DNA from: Chromatiales bacterium
Lineage (GTDB): Bacteria > Pseudomonadota > Gammaproteobacteria > JACCYU01
DNA: 8,731 nucleotides
NCBI GenBank assembly: GCA_031177845.1
Contig: JAPSGG010000039.1
Coordinates: forward strand, 1-8,731
Direction of reading: 5' to 3'
The translations under genes were made by a program, and so were the position numbers. Positions 1 to 7,567 of this stretch are shown piece after piece. The stretch's first letter is position 1, and each line of letters opens with the position of its first letter. The notes beneath the pieces are model-generated. The model saw only the letters and a list, made by a program, of their open reading frames with translations. It had not been told where the DNA came from and searched no databases.

Positions 1-3000
1 CGCGGCGCGGCCGCCGCGCCGCGTGGCTGCACCGCGACGGCGTCAACAGGCGCCTGCGCGCCCGCAAAGGCTCGCGTCTGACCGCTATTATGAACGGCGG
101 TGCGATACCTGACCAGTTCGACTATGACGTGGTACTGCAGCCAGAAGATCAATCCATCGGCACGCTGAACGAGGACTTTGCCTTCGAGAGCATCGCGGGC
201 GATATCTTTCAACTCGGCAATACCTCTTATCGCGTGCTCAAGGTCGAGACGGGCAAGGTCTACGTCGAGGACGCCAAGGGTCAGCCGCCCAACATCCCCT
301 TTTGGTTTGGCGAGGCGCCAGGGCGCAGCCGTGAACTGAGCGCGGCGGTATCAAGGCTGCGGGCTGAGGTCGAACAGCGGTTGGCAGAAGATGGCCTTGA
401 GCAGACTGCCGATTGGCTGATCCGCGAGGTCAAGCTCTCTGGCACCGCAGCCATGCAACTCGTCAGCTATCTTGCCGGCGCGCGCGCCGCCTTGGGCGTG
501 CTTCCCACTCAGGAACAGATTGTCTTCGAACGCTTCTTCGATGAGGCGGGCGACCAGCATCTGGTGATTCACGCACCTTTCGGCTCGCGCCTGAATCGCG
601 CGTGGGGACTCGCTTTGCGCAAACGCTTTTGCCGCAAGTTCAACTTCGAACTGCAGGCGGCGGCGCTGGAAGACAGCATCGTGTTATCCCTAGGGCCGAC
701 GCACAGCTTTCCATTGGATGAGGTGGCGCACTATCTGGATTCAAAGACCGTGCGTGACGTTTTAATCCAAGCTGTGCTGGACGTGCCGCTGTTTGCCACG
801 CGCTGGCGCTGGGCGGCGAGTATTGCGCTCGCGGTGCGACGCAACCGCGCGGGCAGGCGCGTGCCGCCGCAGCTCCAACGCATGGACGCGGAGGATCTGG
901 TCGCCGTGATCTTTCCCGATCAACTCGCTTGCGCAGAGAATCTCATGGGCAAGCGCGAGCTGCCTGACCACCCGCTGGTCGAACAGGCACTGAAGGATTG
1001 TCTGTCCGAAGCCATGGACATCGAGGGGCTGGAATCGATGCTCAAGCACCTAGAGCGAGGTGAGATCAAGGTATCGGTGCGCGATCTTGCGGGACCCTCG
1101 CCATTGGCGCAGGAGATCCTGGCGGCGCGGCCTTACGCTTTTCTCGACGACGCGCCGGCCGAGGAGCGCCGGACGCGGATGGTGCAGGCACGTAGCTTCG
1201 TGGATCCGGACGACGCGGCGCGCCTCGGCCAGCTTGATCCCGATGCGATTGCACAGGTGCGCGCGCAAGCCTGGCCAGAGGTCTCGAACGCCGATGAGAT
1301 GCACGACGCCCTCATGTTGCTGGGATTTATCGCTGCCGGCGAGGCCGCTTGCATTTGGCGGAACTGGTTCGATGAACTGTGCGCCGCGCGCCGCGCGACC
1401 GTGCTTGTGCCGCACGGAGGTGGTCAAGCGTTATGGGTCTGCGCTGAGCGCCTTGCGTTGCTGCAGGCGGTATCCTCGGGCGCACCGGTTGAGCCGCACA
1501 TCGACGCTGCCTCCCTGCACACGATTGCGGATGTAACCCGGGATAGTGCATTGGTCGAGCTGATCCGCGCGCGTCTTCAAGGCCTAGGACCGGTGACCGC
1601 GCCGGCGTTGGCGAGACCATTGGGCATTGAGGCGCACAAGATCGAAGTCGCGCTGCAGGCCTTAGAGACTGAGGGATTCGCCATGCGCGGGCGCTTCACG
1701 CCCGGCGCGTTCGAAACGGAGTGGTGCGAGCGCGGCCTATTGGCCCGCATCCATCGCTATACCCTTAAGCGCCTGCGTCAGGAAATACAGCCGGTCACGC
1801 CGGCCTGTCTGATGCGATTTCTATTCGAGTGGCAGGGAATCAAGCCCGTGCTGCGGGCCGATCAGCACAACGATGTTGCCGAGGGCGAGACGGCATTGGC
1901 TAAGGTCTTGGCGCAGCTGGAAGGTTTCGAAGGTCCGGCAAGTAGCTGGGAGGCGGAAATCCTGCCTGCGCGCCTGCGCGTTTACGAGCCCGCCTGGTTG
2001 GACAGCCTGTGCGCGGCAGGTCGTGTGCGCTGGGCGCGCCTTAGCCCGCCCGCAAGCAACGGCAAGTCCGGCCGATCGCACACTTCAGGGCCTGTGCGCG
2101 GCACGCCCATCGCGTTCGTCAGCCGTCTAGGACTTCGTCACTGGCGCGCGCGACGCGAAAAGCCTGCGGAAATAAAGCTTTCCGGTACTGCTCGCCGCGT
2201 ACTGGAGCGATTGGAGGGCCAAGGCGCCTTGTTTTTCGACGAGATCATGGACGGTACCAGTCTACTCCGCACGCAGCTAGAACAGGCGCTGGCCGAATTG
2301 GCAGCCACGGGCCTGATCAGTTCGGATTCGTTTGCGGGCCTGCGGGCCTTGCTGCTGCCCGCCAGCCGCCGTCGACCAATCGACTTCCGCCGCCGACGCC
2401 GAGGCGCGCTTTACGGCGTGGAGGATGCCGGACGATGGTCGCTGCTCGTGGCGCCGAATGCCGCAGTTCAGCATCCTTCTGGCCGTTGGACAGCCGCAGA
2501 TCTGGAGAAGGCGGAATATGTCGCGGTATGCCTGTTGCGCCGTTACGGAGTGGTGTTCCGAGCGCTGCTGCAGCGCGAGAGCAGCCTGCCTCCCTGGCGC
2601 GATCTGCTGTACGTGTACCGGCGCATGGAGGCGCGTGGTGAGGTGCGCGGTGGCCGTTTCGTTAAGGGCTTCGCCGGCGAGCAGTTCGCGCAGCCAGAAG
2701 CGGTCGGCCTGTTGCGGGAGATCAACCGGCGGGACAAGGCGGGAGAGTTGATCGCCGTCAGCGCCGCCGATCCGCTGAATCTCGTCGGTACCATCGTGCC
2801 GGGCGCTCGCGTGCCGGCGCTCGCCTCCAACCGAATTCTGTACCGCGACGGCGTGCCTATCGCCACGCTCGTCGGCCGCGAGGTGCGGCCGCTGGAGAAG
2901 ATGGATAACGAAGCCGAATGGCAGGCGCGCATGGCGCTGCTCCGTCGCAGGGTGCCGCGCTACGTCAGCAGCGCCGGTGGTCGATATAGATCTGATGACC

Positions 3001-3014
3001 TTTTGCCAAACTAG
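1..3014 (+). CDS. lhr: Lhr-type large ATP-dependent helicase, C-terminal part (5' end outside window)
   Basis: Lhr is a ~1500-residue superfamily 2 DNA-dependent ATPase and 3'-5' helicase of the bacterial cytosol, linked to DNA repair. The reading frame is open from base 3, so the ATG at 90 is internal. The residues before it (WLHRDGVNRRL, then GSRLTAIM) belong to the family and run straight into GGAIPDQFDYDVVL and LGNTSYRVLKVE, the Lhr winged-helix/beta-barrel part. About 1003 residues are visible; the RecA motor domains with the Walker motifs lie upstream. Later blocks typical of bacterial long Lhr follow: GFAMRGRFTPG and EWCERGLLARIHRYTL (about 1680-1760), LEGFEGPASSWEAEILPAR (about 1917-1975), and a C-terminal block with RYGVVFRALL, EARGEVRGGRFVKGFAGEQF and SAADPLNLVG (about 2535-2800). 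That C-terminal region is related to AlkZ/YcaQ-type winged-helix glycosylases, and glycosylase activity has been reported for E. coli Lhr. The gene is intact to its TAG. No clear U-tract terminator follows. Confidence 0.95.
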   Translation, partial: RRGRRAAWLHRDGVNRRLRARKGSRLTAIMNGGAIPDQFDYDVVLQPEDQSIGTLNEDFAFESIAGDIFQLGNTSYRVLKVETGKVYVEDAKGQPPNIPFWFGEAPGRSRELSAAVSRLRAEVEQRLAEDGLEQTADWLIREVKLSGTAAMQLVSYLAGARAALGVLPTQEQIVFERFFDEAGDQHLVIHAPFGSRLNRAWGLALRKRFCRKFNFELQAAALEDSIVLSLGPTHSFPLDEVAHYLDSKTVRDVLIQAVLDVPLFATRWRWAASIALAVRRNRAGRRVPPQLQRMDAEDLVAVIFPDQLACAENLMGKRELPDHPLVEQALKDCLSEAMDIEGLESMLKHLERGEIKVSVRDLAGPSPLAQEILAARPYAFLDDAPAEERRTRMVQARSFVDPDDAARLGQLDPDAIAQVRAQAWPEVSNADEMHDALMLLGFIAAGEAACIWRNWFDELCAARRATVLVPHGGGQALWVCAERLALLQAVSSGAPVEPHIDAASLHTIADVTRDSALVELIRARLQGLGPVTAPALARPLGIEAHKIEVALQALETEGFAMRGRFTPGAFETEWCERGLLARIHRYTLKRLRQEIQPVTPACLMRFLFEWQGIKPVLRADQHNDVAEGETALAKVLAQLEGFEGPASSWEAEILPARLRVYEPAWLDSLCAAGRVRWARLSPPASNGKSGRSHTSGPVRGTPIAFVSRLGLRHWRARREKPAEIKLSGTARRVLERLEGQGALFFDEIMDGTSLLRTQLEQALAELAATGLISSDSFAGLRALLLPASRRRPIDFRRRRRGALYGVEDAGRWSLLVAPNAAVQHPSGRWTAADLEKAEYVAVCLLRRYGVVFRALLQRESSLPPWRDLLYVYRRMEARGEVRGGRFVKGFAGEQFAQPEAVGLLREINRRDKAGELIAVSAADPLNLVGTIVPGARVPALASNRILYRDGVPIATLVGREVRPLEKMDNEAEWQARMALLRRRVPRYVSSAGGRYRSDDLLPN

Positions 3015-3556
3015 GAAAAATGCGATCTGAAAATGACTTGGACGACAATGAAGGAGGGAGGCCGGCACATACGTCGAAACATTCGTCAAGAGGCTAGGCA
3101 TCCTCGCGTCTGAGGCGAGAGGCTCCTTCCGTATCGGCTTAAGCTCATTAAAAATCCCCCGCTCGGCTGCGCAGCGCGCAACACTCGCTCCCTTTCCTAA
3201 AGGGGGGCCGACCGACGCAAAGCGGTGGGCGGGGGGATTTCTTCCGAGTGCATACCTACAAGACTCGGCTCATGTTCGCTTTGCCGTAAATGAATTCCAC
3301 CCGAGGAAGCGTTCGATTATGGTGTGAGGAGCGCACATGCGTTCGCGACAGATACAACGCGCATCCGTTACCAGAACGAAACGATGCGCTCACAATATTT
3401 AAAGAGAGTTGGATATCCACAACGCTTGGAATATTTACGGGTTCGCCGTCGCAGAATTGCACTTTGCGTGTCTATCCATGTCCTTCCAAACTGTCCAAGG
3501 CCTTTCCGGCATCACGACGGAGACGCGAGACTACCGCAACGCATCGGCTATAACCC
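3015..3556. other. 542-bp intergenic region between lhr and the ABC importer
   Basis: No convincing gene was found here. A 25-codon ATG frame at 3020-3097 is hydrophilic and matches nothing I know. A weak hairpin lies at 3103-3119, and the palindromic element at 3150-3240 is described separately. Between 3241 and 3556 the base composition is less GC-rich and all frames are short and family-less. I searched this leader by eye for a cobalamin riboswitch (the conserved B12 box and the CGCCACTG-type core) and for Fur-type AT-rich inverted repeats, and saw neither. The promoter of the importer operon must lie here, or transcription enters from upstream, but no clear -35/-10 pair stands out. Confidence 0.6.
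3150..3240. repeat. Nested palindromic intergenic element (AAATCCCCC...GGGGGGATTT ends)
   Basis: The outer arms are AAAATCCCCCGC (3151-3162) and GCGGGGGGATTT (3229-3240), inverted apart from one extra G. Inside sits a second perfect stem, CCCTTT (3190-3195) against AAAGGG (3199-3204), with a 3-base loop, plus a perfect 10-bp palindrome GCTGCGCAGC (3166-3175). Elements with such ends and a CCCTTT...AAAGGG centre occur as dispersed intergenic repeats in several proteobacterial genomes, from my general knowledge. No protein is encoded. It could fold in RNA and act as a transcript end or stability element between lhr and the importer, or be a non-autonomous mobile palindrome. No flanking direct repeat of useful length was seen. 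Confidence 0.6.
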
Positions 3557-4480
3557 TTGAACATCAGGTACGCAATTCTCATCAGCTTGGCTGCGACGCT
3601 GGCGGCGTGTTCGAAGGCGCCGCTACCTTCTACAAGTGACAATGAAACTTCGGAGCGGATCATCGTGCTATCGCCTGCAATCGGGGAGATGCTGGGTGCT
3701 CTGGGACTGCTAGATCGCGTAGTCGGTATCGGACAATTCGGCCCCTGGCCGGGAACCATCGCTAGACTTCCAGTAGTTGGCGGCTATAACGATCCGAACA
3801 TCGAGCAGGTTTTGACTCTGGATGCCGACCTTGTGCTAAATGCCGACAGCCAGGCCGCAATGTCGGCCCACAGGCGCTTGCGAGCAATGGGTATTGAGGT
3901 CATGGCTCTGGACAGTGCGACATACGAAGGTGTATTCCGTAGCCTGAAAATACTCGGCGAAAAATTCGACCGCCGCACTGCGGCGGAGCGCATCACGGCG
4001 CGCATCCGTGGCCAGATTGCCGAAGTCGGGCGCCTGGCGAAGCATCTAGATAAGAAACGTGTGGTGTTCGTGGTGGGACGCGATCCCATCTATGTTGCGG
4101 GACCGGGCTCCCACGTCGATCGACTGATACGCCTTGCCGGCGGCGAGAACGTCGCCGGGGACATGATCGCGCCTTACCGTCAAATATCGCTCGAGGCCAT
4201 ACTCGAACGCCGGCCCGAGGTTATTATCGATTCCTCTGACAACGGCCGGGACGCGCTGCGCGGACGGCATCATGGTGCCTGGGGACAATGGCTGTTTCTC
4301 CCCGCGGTTCGCGATAACCGTGTTTACTGGATCGATCCATCGCAGTTGGTGATTCCAGGCATCCGCCTGGCGCATATGGCCCGCTTGATGGGTAAATTGA
4401 TCCACCCAAAGGTCTTTGGTGAGCCTGATGCTCAAGACTTTGAGAAGCTCACGATAGCTGACGATGGCACTTCGAGATAG
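3557..4480 (+). CDS. Periplasmic-binding lipoprotein of a BtuF/FecB-type ABC importer
   Basis: This is the substrate-binding component of a cobalamin/Fe-siderophore/haem-class importer (Peripla_BP_2 family), 307 residues. The N-terminus MNIRYAILIS plus LAATLAAC is a lipoprotein signal with lipobox LAAC and Cys18, so the protein should be lipid-anchored on the periplasmic side. The start is a TTG. An in-frame TAA lies just two codons upstream (3551-3553), so no earlier start is possible, and a later one would lose the signal peptide. No Shine-Dalgarno sequence is visible before it. Family features: RIIVLSPAIGEMLGALG near residue 34, PVVGGYNDPNIEQVLTLDADLVL in the first lobe, a long linking helix around residues 130-165, then YRQISLEAILERRPEVII in the second lobe. 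The 3' end overlaps the permease gene by 17 bases, which indicates one operon. The ligand cannot be told from sequence; B12, haem and siderophore are all possible. Confidence 0.88.
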   Translation: MNIRYAILISLAATLAACSKAPLPSTSDNETSERIIVLSPAIGEMLGALGLLDRVVGIGQFGPWPGTIARLPVVGGYNDPNIEQVLTLDADLVLNADSQAAMSAHRRLRAMGIEVMALDSATYEGVFRSLKILGEKFDRRTAAERITARIRGQIAEVGRLAKHLDKKRVVFVVGRDPIYVAGPGSHVDRLIRLAGGENVAGDMIAPYRQISLEAILERRPEVIIDSSDNGRDALRGRHHGAWGQWLFLPAVRDNRVYWIDPSQLVIPGIRLAHMARLMGKLIHPKVFGEPDAQDFEKLTIADDGTSR

Positions 4481-5495
4481 GCCGTTATCCGCTAACCGCG
4501 TGGCCATCATCACACTCTGGCTACTGACCGCATTGGTTATCTGCCTGTGTCTGGGGATCAGCTTTGGAGCGGGTCATGTTGCACTGACTGACCTACTCCC
4601 TGGAAATAGCTTGAACTCCGTCGAGCGCGCCATTCTGTATGAGGTGAGACTCCCGCGCGTACTCATAGCTGGACTTCTCGGGGGCGCACTGACCGTTGCC
4701 GGCGTTGTCTTTCAGGCACTGCTACGAAATCCTCTAGCAGATCCCTATGTCTTGGGTGTATCTGGCGGGGCCAGTATTGGCGGCGTTGTTGCCATTACTC
4801 TTGGTTTGGGTACTGTGGCCGGCGGTTTAGGCAGTATGATCGTCCCTGCCTGCGCCTTTTTGGGCGCATTAGGTACGCTGTTGTTGATCGAGATGATCGC
4901 CACAGTGGATGGCCGTCTCACGGTCTACACGGTCTTGCTGACAGGCGTCATCTTCAATGCCTTCGCCGCAGCGCTGATTTACTTCATACAAAGCATCGCC
5001 TCTCTGCAGCAACTACACGAAATCGTCTTTTATCTGATGGGACGGATACCTTCCCTGGGACATGAAGCGCTTGGCGTCTTCGCAATCGCCATCCTGCTTG
5101 GTACTGGGGCGCTCGTGGCGATGAGCCGAGACTACAACGCGCTCAGCCTTGGAGAGGAGGGCGCGATGCACCTGGGTGTTGATGTAGAAAGGGTCAAGCG
5201 CCGCACTTTTATCCTCGGCTCGCTGCTGACGGGCTTATCCGTGGCCATGGGCGGACTCATCGGTTTCGTCGGCTTGGTGGTGCCGCACATGCTGCGCATG
5301 ATGATAGGGCCCGATCATCGCATATTGCTCCCAGCGGCGTTTCTCGGCGGTGGCGCCTTTCTGGTGTTGGCAGACTTGTTTGCGCGGCTCGTCCTTGCCC
5401 CGAATGAACTCCCTGTTGGTGTCGTTACCGCCTTGATCGGTGGACCCTTCTTCCTTTATCTATTGCGTACCCGGAGCCGGATCTATGGAATCTAA
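4464..5495 (+). CDS. FecCD/BtuC-type ABC importer permease
   Basis: This is the transmembrane subunit of the importer, 343 residues, the usual length for the FecCD family, whose members form homodimers with about ten helices per subunit. A first hydrophobic helix covers roughly residues 13-35. The family's most conserved block follows: YEVRLPRVLIAGLLGGAL, VVFQALLRNPLADPYVLGVS and SGGASIGG. Near the C-terminus comes GLIGFVGLVVPHMLRMMIGP, which forms the coupling region that docks on the ATPase, then an ADLFARL and LPVGVVTALIGGPFF ending. The ATG at 4464 overlaps the lipoprotein gene by 17 bases, which suggests translational coupling; the ribosome site before it is weak. GTG at 4500 is the only other plausible start but would trim the cytoplasmic leader of helix 1. 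It acts in the inner membrane with the lipoprotein and ATPase on either side. Confidence 0.93.
   Translation: MALRDRPLSANRVAIITLWLLTALVICLCLGISFGAGHVALTDLLPGNSLNSVERAILYEVRLPRVLIAGLLGGALTVAGVVFQALLRNPLADPYVLGVSGGASIGGVVAITLGLGTVAGGLGSMIVPACAFLGALGTLLLIEMIATVDGRLTVYTVLLTGVIFNAFAAALIYFIQSIASLQQLHEIVFYLMGRIPSLGHEALGVFAIAILLGTGALVAMSRDYNALSLGEEGAMHLGVDVERVKRRTFILGSLLTGLSVAMGGLIGFVGLVVPHMLRMMIGPDHRILLPAAFLGGGAFLVLADLFARLVLAPNELPVGVVTALIGGPFFLYLLRTRSRIYGI
5473..5476 (+). promoter_or_regulatory. Ribosome binding site deciding the ATPase start
   Basis: GGAG lies 8 bases before the ATG at 5485. The alternative GTG at 5440 has no comparable site and would add 15 residues that family members lack. Confidence 0.6.
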
Positions 5496-6336
5496 TGTCG
5501 ACTCCGCTGCGGTCGAAGCGACAGGTTTGTGCTTTAAATATGGCCAACGCAAGGTGCTGCACGACATCGCATTGCGCCTGAAGCACGGCGACATTGTCGG
5601 CCTGGTCGGACCCAATGGATCAGGGAAAAGCACGATCCTGAAGATCATCTCAGGCATACTCGACGGCTACACCGGATGCGTTCGGATTGCGGGGCGCGAT
5701 GTGCTCGAGATGAGCAGGCGGGAGGTCGCCTGCCGGCTGGCTATGGTTCCCCAAGAGTCGGTTTTCGGATTCCCCTTCTCCGTCCTTGAGGTTGTCCTCA
5801 TGGGGCGTCATCCGCACCTAGCCGGTCAAGCATTCGAATCGCGGGCGGATATCAAAATTGCCAACGATGCTCTGGCCCGCTGTGGCGCATTAGAACTGGC
5901 CCCAAGGCCAATTCAAGAGTTATCGTCGGGCGAACGTCAACGCGTGGTCTTTGCGCGCGCGTTGGCGCAACAGCCACAGATTCTGCTGCTCGATGAACCC
6001 GCAAGTTTTCTGGACATTCGGCACCAGGTCGAGATCTATGATATTGCCCGCGATTTAGCGTTGGAGCAGGGGTGTGCTGTACTAACCGCCTTGCATGATC
6101 TGAACCTTGCGTCGGAATATTGCGACCACGTCTATTTGCTCTCGAGTGGGCGCGTGCTGGCGGACGGAGCAACGTCAGAAATACTCACTTATTCAAACCT
6201 GACTAGCGTGTTCAGCACCGAGGTCTACGTAGACATAAACAAAGTAACCGGCAAGCCTCTAGTCGTACCACTCAGTAGTCATTTGGCGAATAGGCACAAA
6301 CAGACGTGTGAAGGAAGGTTCCGATCCAACAACTGA
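5485..6336 (+). CDS. BtuD/FecE-type ABC importer ATPase
   Basis: This is the cytosolic ATP-binding subunit that powers the importer, 283 residues from the ATG at 5485, which is chosen for its GGAG site and family-like N-terminus. It overlaps the permease gene by 11 bases. All catalytic motifs are present: Walker A GPNGSGKST (42-50), Q-loop glutamine at Q90 (MVPQES), signature LSSGE (146-150), Walker B with catalytic glutamate LLLDEP (167-172), D-loop SFLD (174-177) and H-loop His204 (ALHDLN). The regulatory-like tail after residue ~235 is the usual short strand region of FecE/HmuV-type ATPases, followed by a polar C-terminus. The segment VLMGRHPHL after the Q-loop is typical of iron-chelate/B12 importers. 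No terminator hairpin is evident after the TGA at 6336; a further gene is not seen downstream on this strand. Confidence 0.93.
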   Translation: MESNVDSAAVEATGLCFKYGQRKVLHDIALRLKHGDIVGLVGPNGSGKSTILKIISGILDGYTGCVRIAGRDVLEMSRREVACRLAMVPQESVFGFPFSVLEVVLMGRHPHLAGQAFESRADIKIANDALARCGALELAPRPIQELSSGERQRVVFARALAQQPQILLLDEPASFLDIRHQVEIYDIARDLALEQGCAVLTALHDLNLASEYCDHVYLLSSGRVLADGATSEILTYSNLTSVFSTEVYVDINKVTGKPLVVPLSSHLANRHKQTCEGRFRSNN

Positions 6337-6446
6337 GGAACACACAACAGCTGCTATGGACTCTAAGAAGCCTAGGGGAGACACTCTCGACAGGTCCACC
6401 GTATGGATCTCGTCGCAGGTGCGATTACGCACGTGCGGACATCATC

Positions 6447-6716
6447 CACTCCCGTCGGAAGGACTCAGCTCGCCTCCGCCAGCGCTTGCTCAGGTTTCTG
6501 AGATGCAGCATGCCGAAGTTCATTTCAACCGCTCGAAGGTGTTGTCCGAGAAGAACGGCGTCTCGGCGTCGCCCGCCTGGAATGTAATTGCCGCGTAGTG
6601 TCGCCGTGCTTCGGCGATTATCGCCCGCGCTGGCATCAACGCAATGTGGTGACATGACGGTCCAAACCTTGATTACGCTCAATTTACAGGCGCCTTATCC
6701 CGCAAGCGGCGCCCGC
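6447..6716 (-). pseudogene. Remnant of a class I SAM-dependent methyltransferase gene
   Basis: No frame is open through this stretch, but pieces of a UbiE-like methyltransferase appear in the right order on the minus strand over changing frames. VDASA (6626-6640) is the strand-2 acidic motif. Next comes AIIAEARRHY running into ITFQAGDAE and TPFFSDNTFERL (about 6526-6624), the motif II region. After a shift, EMNFGMLHL (about 6500-6526) follows, the usual NFGMLHL block. After another shift KPEQALAEAS, a stop codon and VLPTG (about 6449-6497) match the family's PEQALAEAxRVLRPGG. A possible glycine-rich motif I (a decayed LDxxCG) precedes near 6700-6716. At least three frameshifts and one in-frame stop are therefore needed, and the C-terminal half is missing. 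It lies directly behind the cyclase stop codon in the same direction, so it may once have been its operon partner. It is non-functional as a methyltransferase. Confidence 0.75.
6689..6713 (-). terminator. GC-rich hairpin after the cyclase gene
   Basis: Read on the minus strand, GGCGC...CTT pairs with AAG...GCGCC around a short loop, with a two-base bulge, starting 9 bases past the cyclase stop codon. No T-rich run follows, so it is not a canonical intrinsic terminator. It may instead stabilise the transcript end, or be chance in the decayed methyltransferase sequence that overlaps it. Confidence 0.2.
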
Positions 6717-6721
6717 GTCAA

Positions 6722-7528
6722 TCACTGTGCGCCATGGGATATGAAAGCGATGATCCGGAGCGGGCCTCCGCTCCCTCCCTTGATCTTCATAGGTAGCGCA
6801 ATGATCTGCGCTCCGGTCGTCGGCACTTGATCCAGATTGGCGACGTTCTCGAATGCCGGGATGTCCTGCTCCATGAGCGCTACGTGGCTACCGTAGCCCT
6901 GAGATTGACCGTAATCGATACTGGCTGTATCTATCCCAACCGCGCTGACTTTTCGATTCTCAACCAGCCACTTTGCCGCATTGGGATGCAACCCCGGGAA
7001 ATGGAGTTCGGCTACCCCTTCGGCGCCCCGTTTATCCGTACCCAAGTATTTAACCCGATCCGCCCAGTACCGCCCAAAGCCTGTCTGCAAGAGTACGATG
7101 CTCCCATCCGGTATCTCCCCGTGGCTGGACTCCCATGCCGTGAAGTCCTCCACGCTGATCTGATAATCCCTGTCGGCCATCGCCTCGTGCGAGACATCGA
7201 TCTTGATCGCCGGCCCAATCAGCTGCGTTAGCGGAATCTGATCGACTGTCTTATGGCCCCTGGCAAAGTGGAGCGGCGCATCGATATGGGTACCGCCATG
7301 CTCGGCGGCACAAAACTGATAGGCTGCATAATAAAATCCCTGTTCGGTCATACCGGCATGGATAGTCTTCAGTTCGAATGGCTTTGCCGTAGGCCAGTAG
7401 ATCGTCTCTGGTGAGAAATCATAGGAAAGATCTATCCACTGTCCCGGCGGAAAACTATCGGACTTGTCACAAGCGATAGTGACTCCAAGGCTGAACAACA
7501 GCGCGAACAAAGCCGGTTTCGATGACAT
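6722..7528 (-). CDS. Cyclase-family (kynurenine-formamidase-like) exported lipoprotein
   Basis: This is a member of the cyclase/KynB metal-dependent hydrolase family (PF04199), 268 residues, complete. The family signature HGGTHIDAPLHF covers residues 77-88. His77, His81 and Asp83 correspond to the zinc or manganese ligands of kynurenine formamidase, with His87 following. The rest of the fold is visible: SIVLLQTGF (143-151), FPGLHPNAAKWL (177-188), VSAVGIDTASID (194-205), and GGSGGPLRIIA near the end, the family's C-terminal active-site loop. The first 20 residues form a hydrophobic export signal ending TIAC; Cys20 makes it a probable lipoprotein, although threonine at the lipobox -3 position is atypical. 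The ATG at 7528 is chosen over the GTG one codon earlier because GGAG stands 6 bases before it. The substrate is unknown; members open amide or ester rings. A cytosolic tryptophan-pathway role is unlikely for an exported protein. It sits between two decayed genes on its own strand. Confidence 0.9.
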   Translation of the reverse strand: MSSKPALFALLFSLGVTIACDKSDSFPPGQWIDLSYDFSPETIYWPTAKPFELKTIHAGMTEQGFYYAAYQFCAAEHGGTHIDAPLHFARGHKTVDQIPLTQLIGPAIKIDVSHEAMADRDYQISVEDFTAWESSHGEIPDGSIVLLQTGFGRYWADRVKYLGTDKRGAEGVAELHFPGLHPNAAKWLVENRKVSAVGIDTASIDYGQSQGYGSHVALMEQDIPAFENVANLDQVPTTGAQIIALPMKIKGGSGGPLRIIAFISHGAQ

Positions 7529-7534
7529 CACTTA

Positions 7535-7538
7535 CTCC
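7535..7538 (-). promoter_or_regulatory. Ribosome binding site of the cyclase gene
   Basis: GGAG on the minus strand stands 6 bases before the ATG at 7528 and only 3 before the GTG at 7531, which favours the ATG. Confidence 0.6.
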
Positions 7539-7567
7539 AGACTGGGTTACTTATCTTCAGGAATCTG

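Noticed and set aside
3020..3097. 25-codon plus-strand ORF directly after the lhr stop, with a weak AGGA before its ATG
   Set aside because: It is very short, polar, lacks recognisable features, and its ribosome site is marginal; not enough to call a gene.
2277..3101. Long minus-strand open frame (274 codons) opposite the lhr 3' end
   Set aside because: It is antisense to a strongly conserved Lhr domain, has a composition typical of GC-rich shadow frames and matches no family I recognise.
3103..3119. Hairpin CTCGC/GCGAG after lhr as an intrinsic terminator
   Set aside because: The stem is only 5 bp and no T-run follows it.
3290..3560. Several overlapping plus-strand frames before the importer, considered as a decayed TonB-dependent receptor
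   Set aside because: No barrel, plug or TonB-box motif could be recognised in any frame.
5440..5484. GTG start giving a 15-residue longer ATPase
   Set aside because: It lacks a ribosome site and adds residues outside the family; the ATG at 5485 has GGAG 8 bases upstream.
6419..6432. GTGCG-ATTA-CGCAC inverted repeat as an operator
   Set aside because: It has only 5-bp arms, no adjacent start codon, and lies downstream of genes on both strands.
6827..7231. 134-codon plus-strand frame opposite the cyclase gene
   Set aside because: It is a shadow of the conserved cyclase coding sequence.
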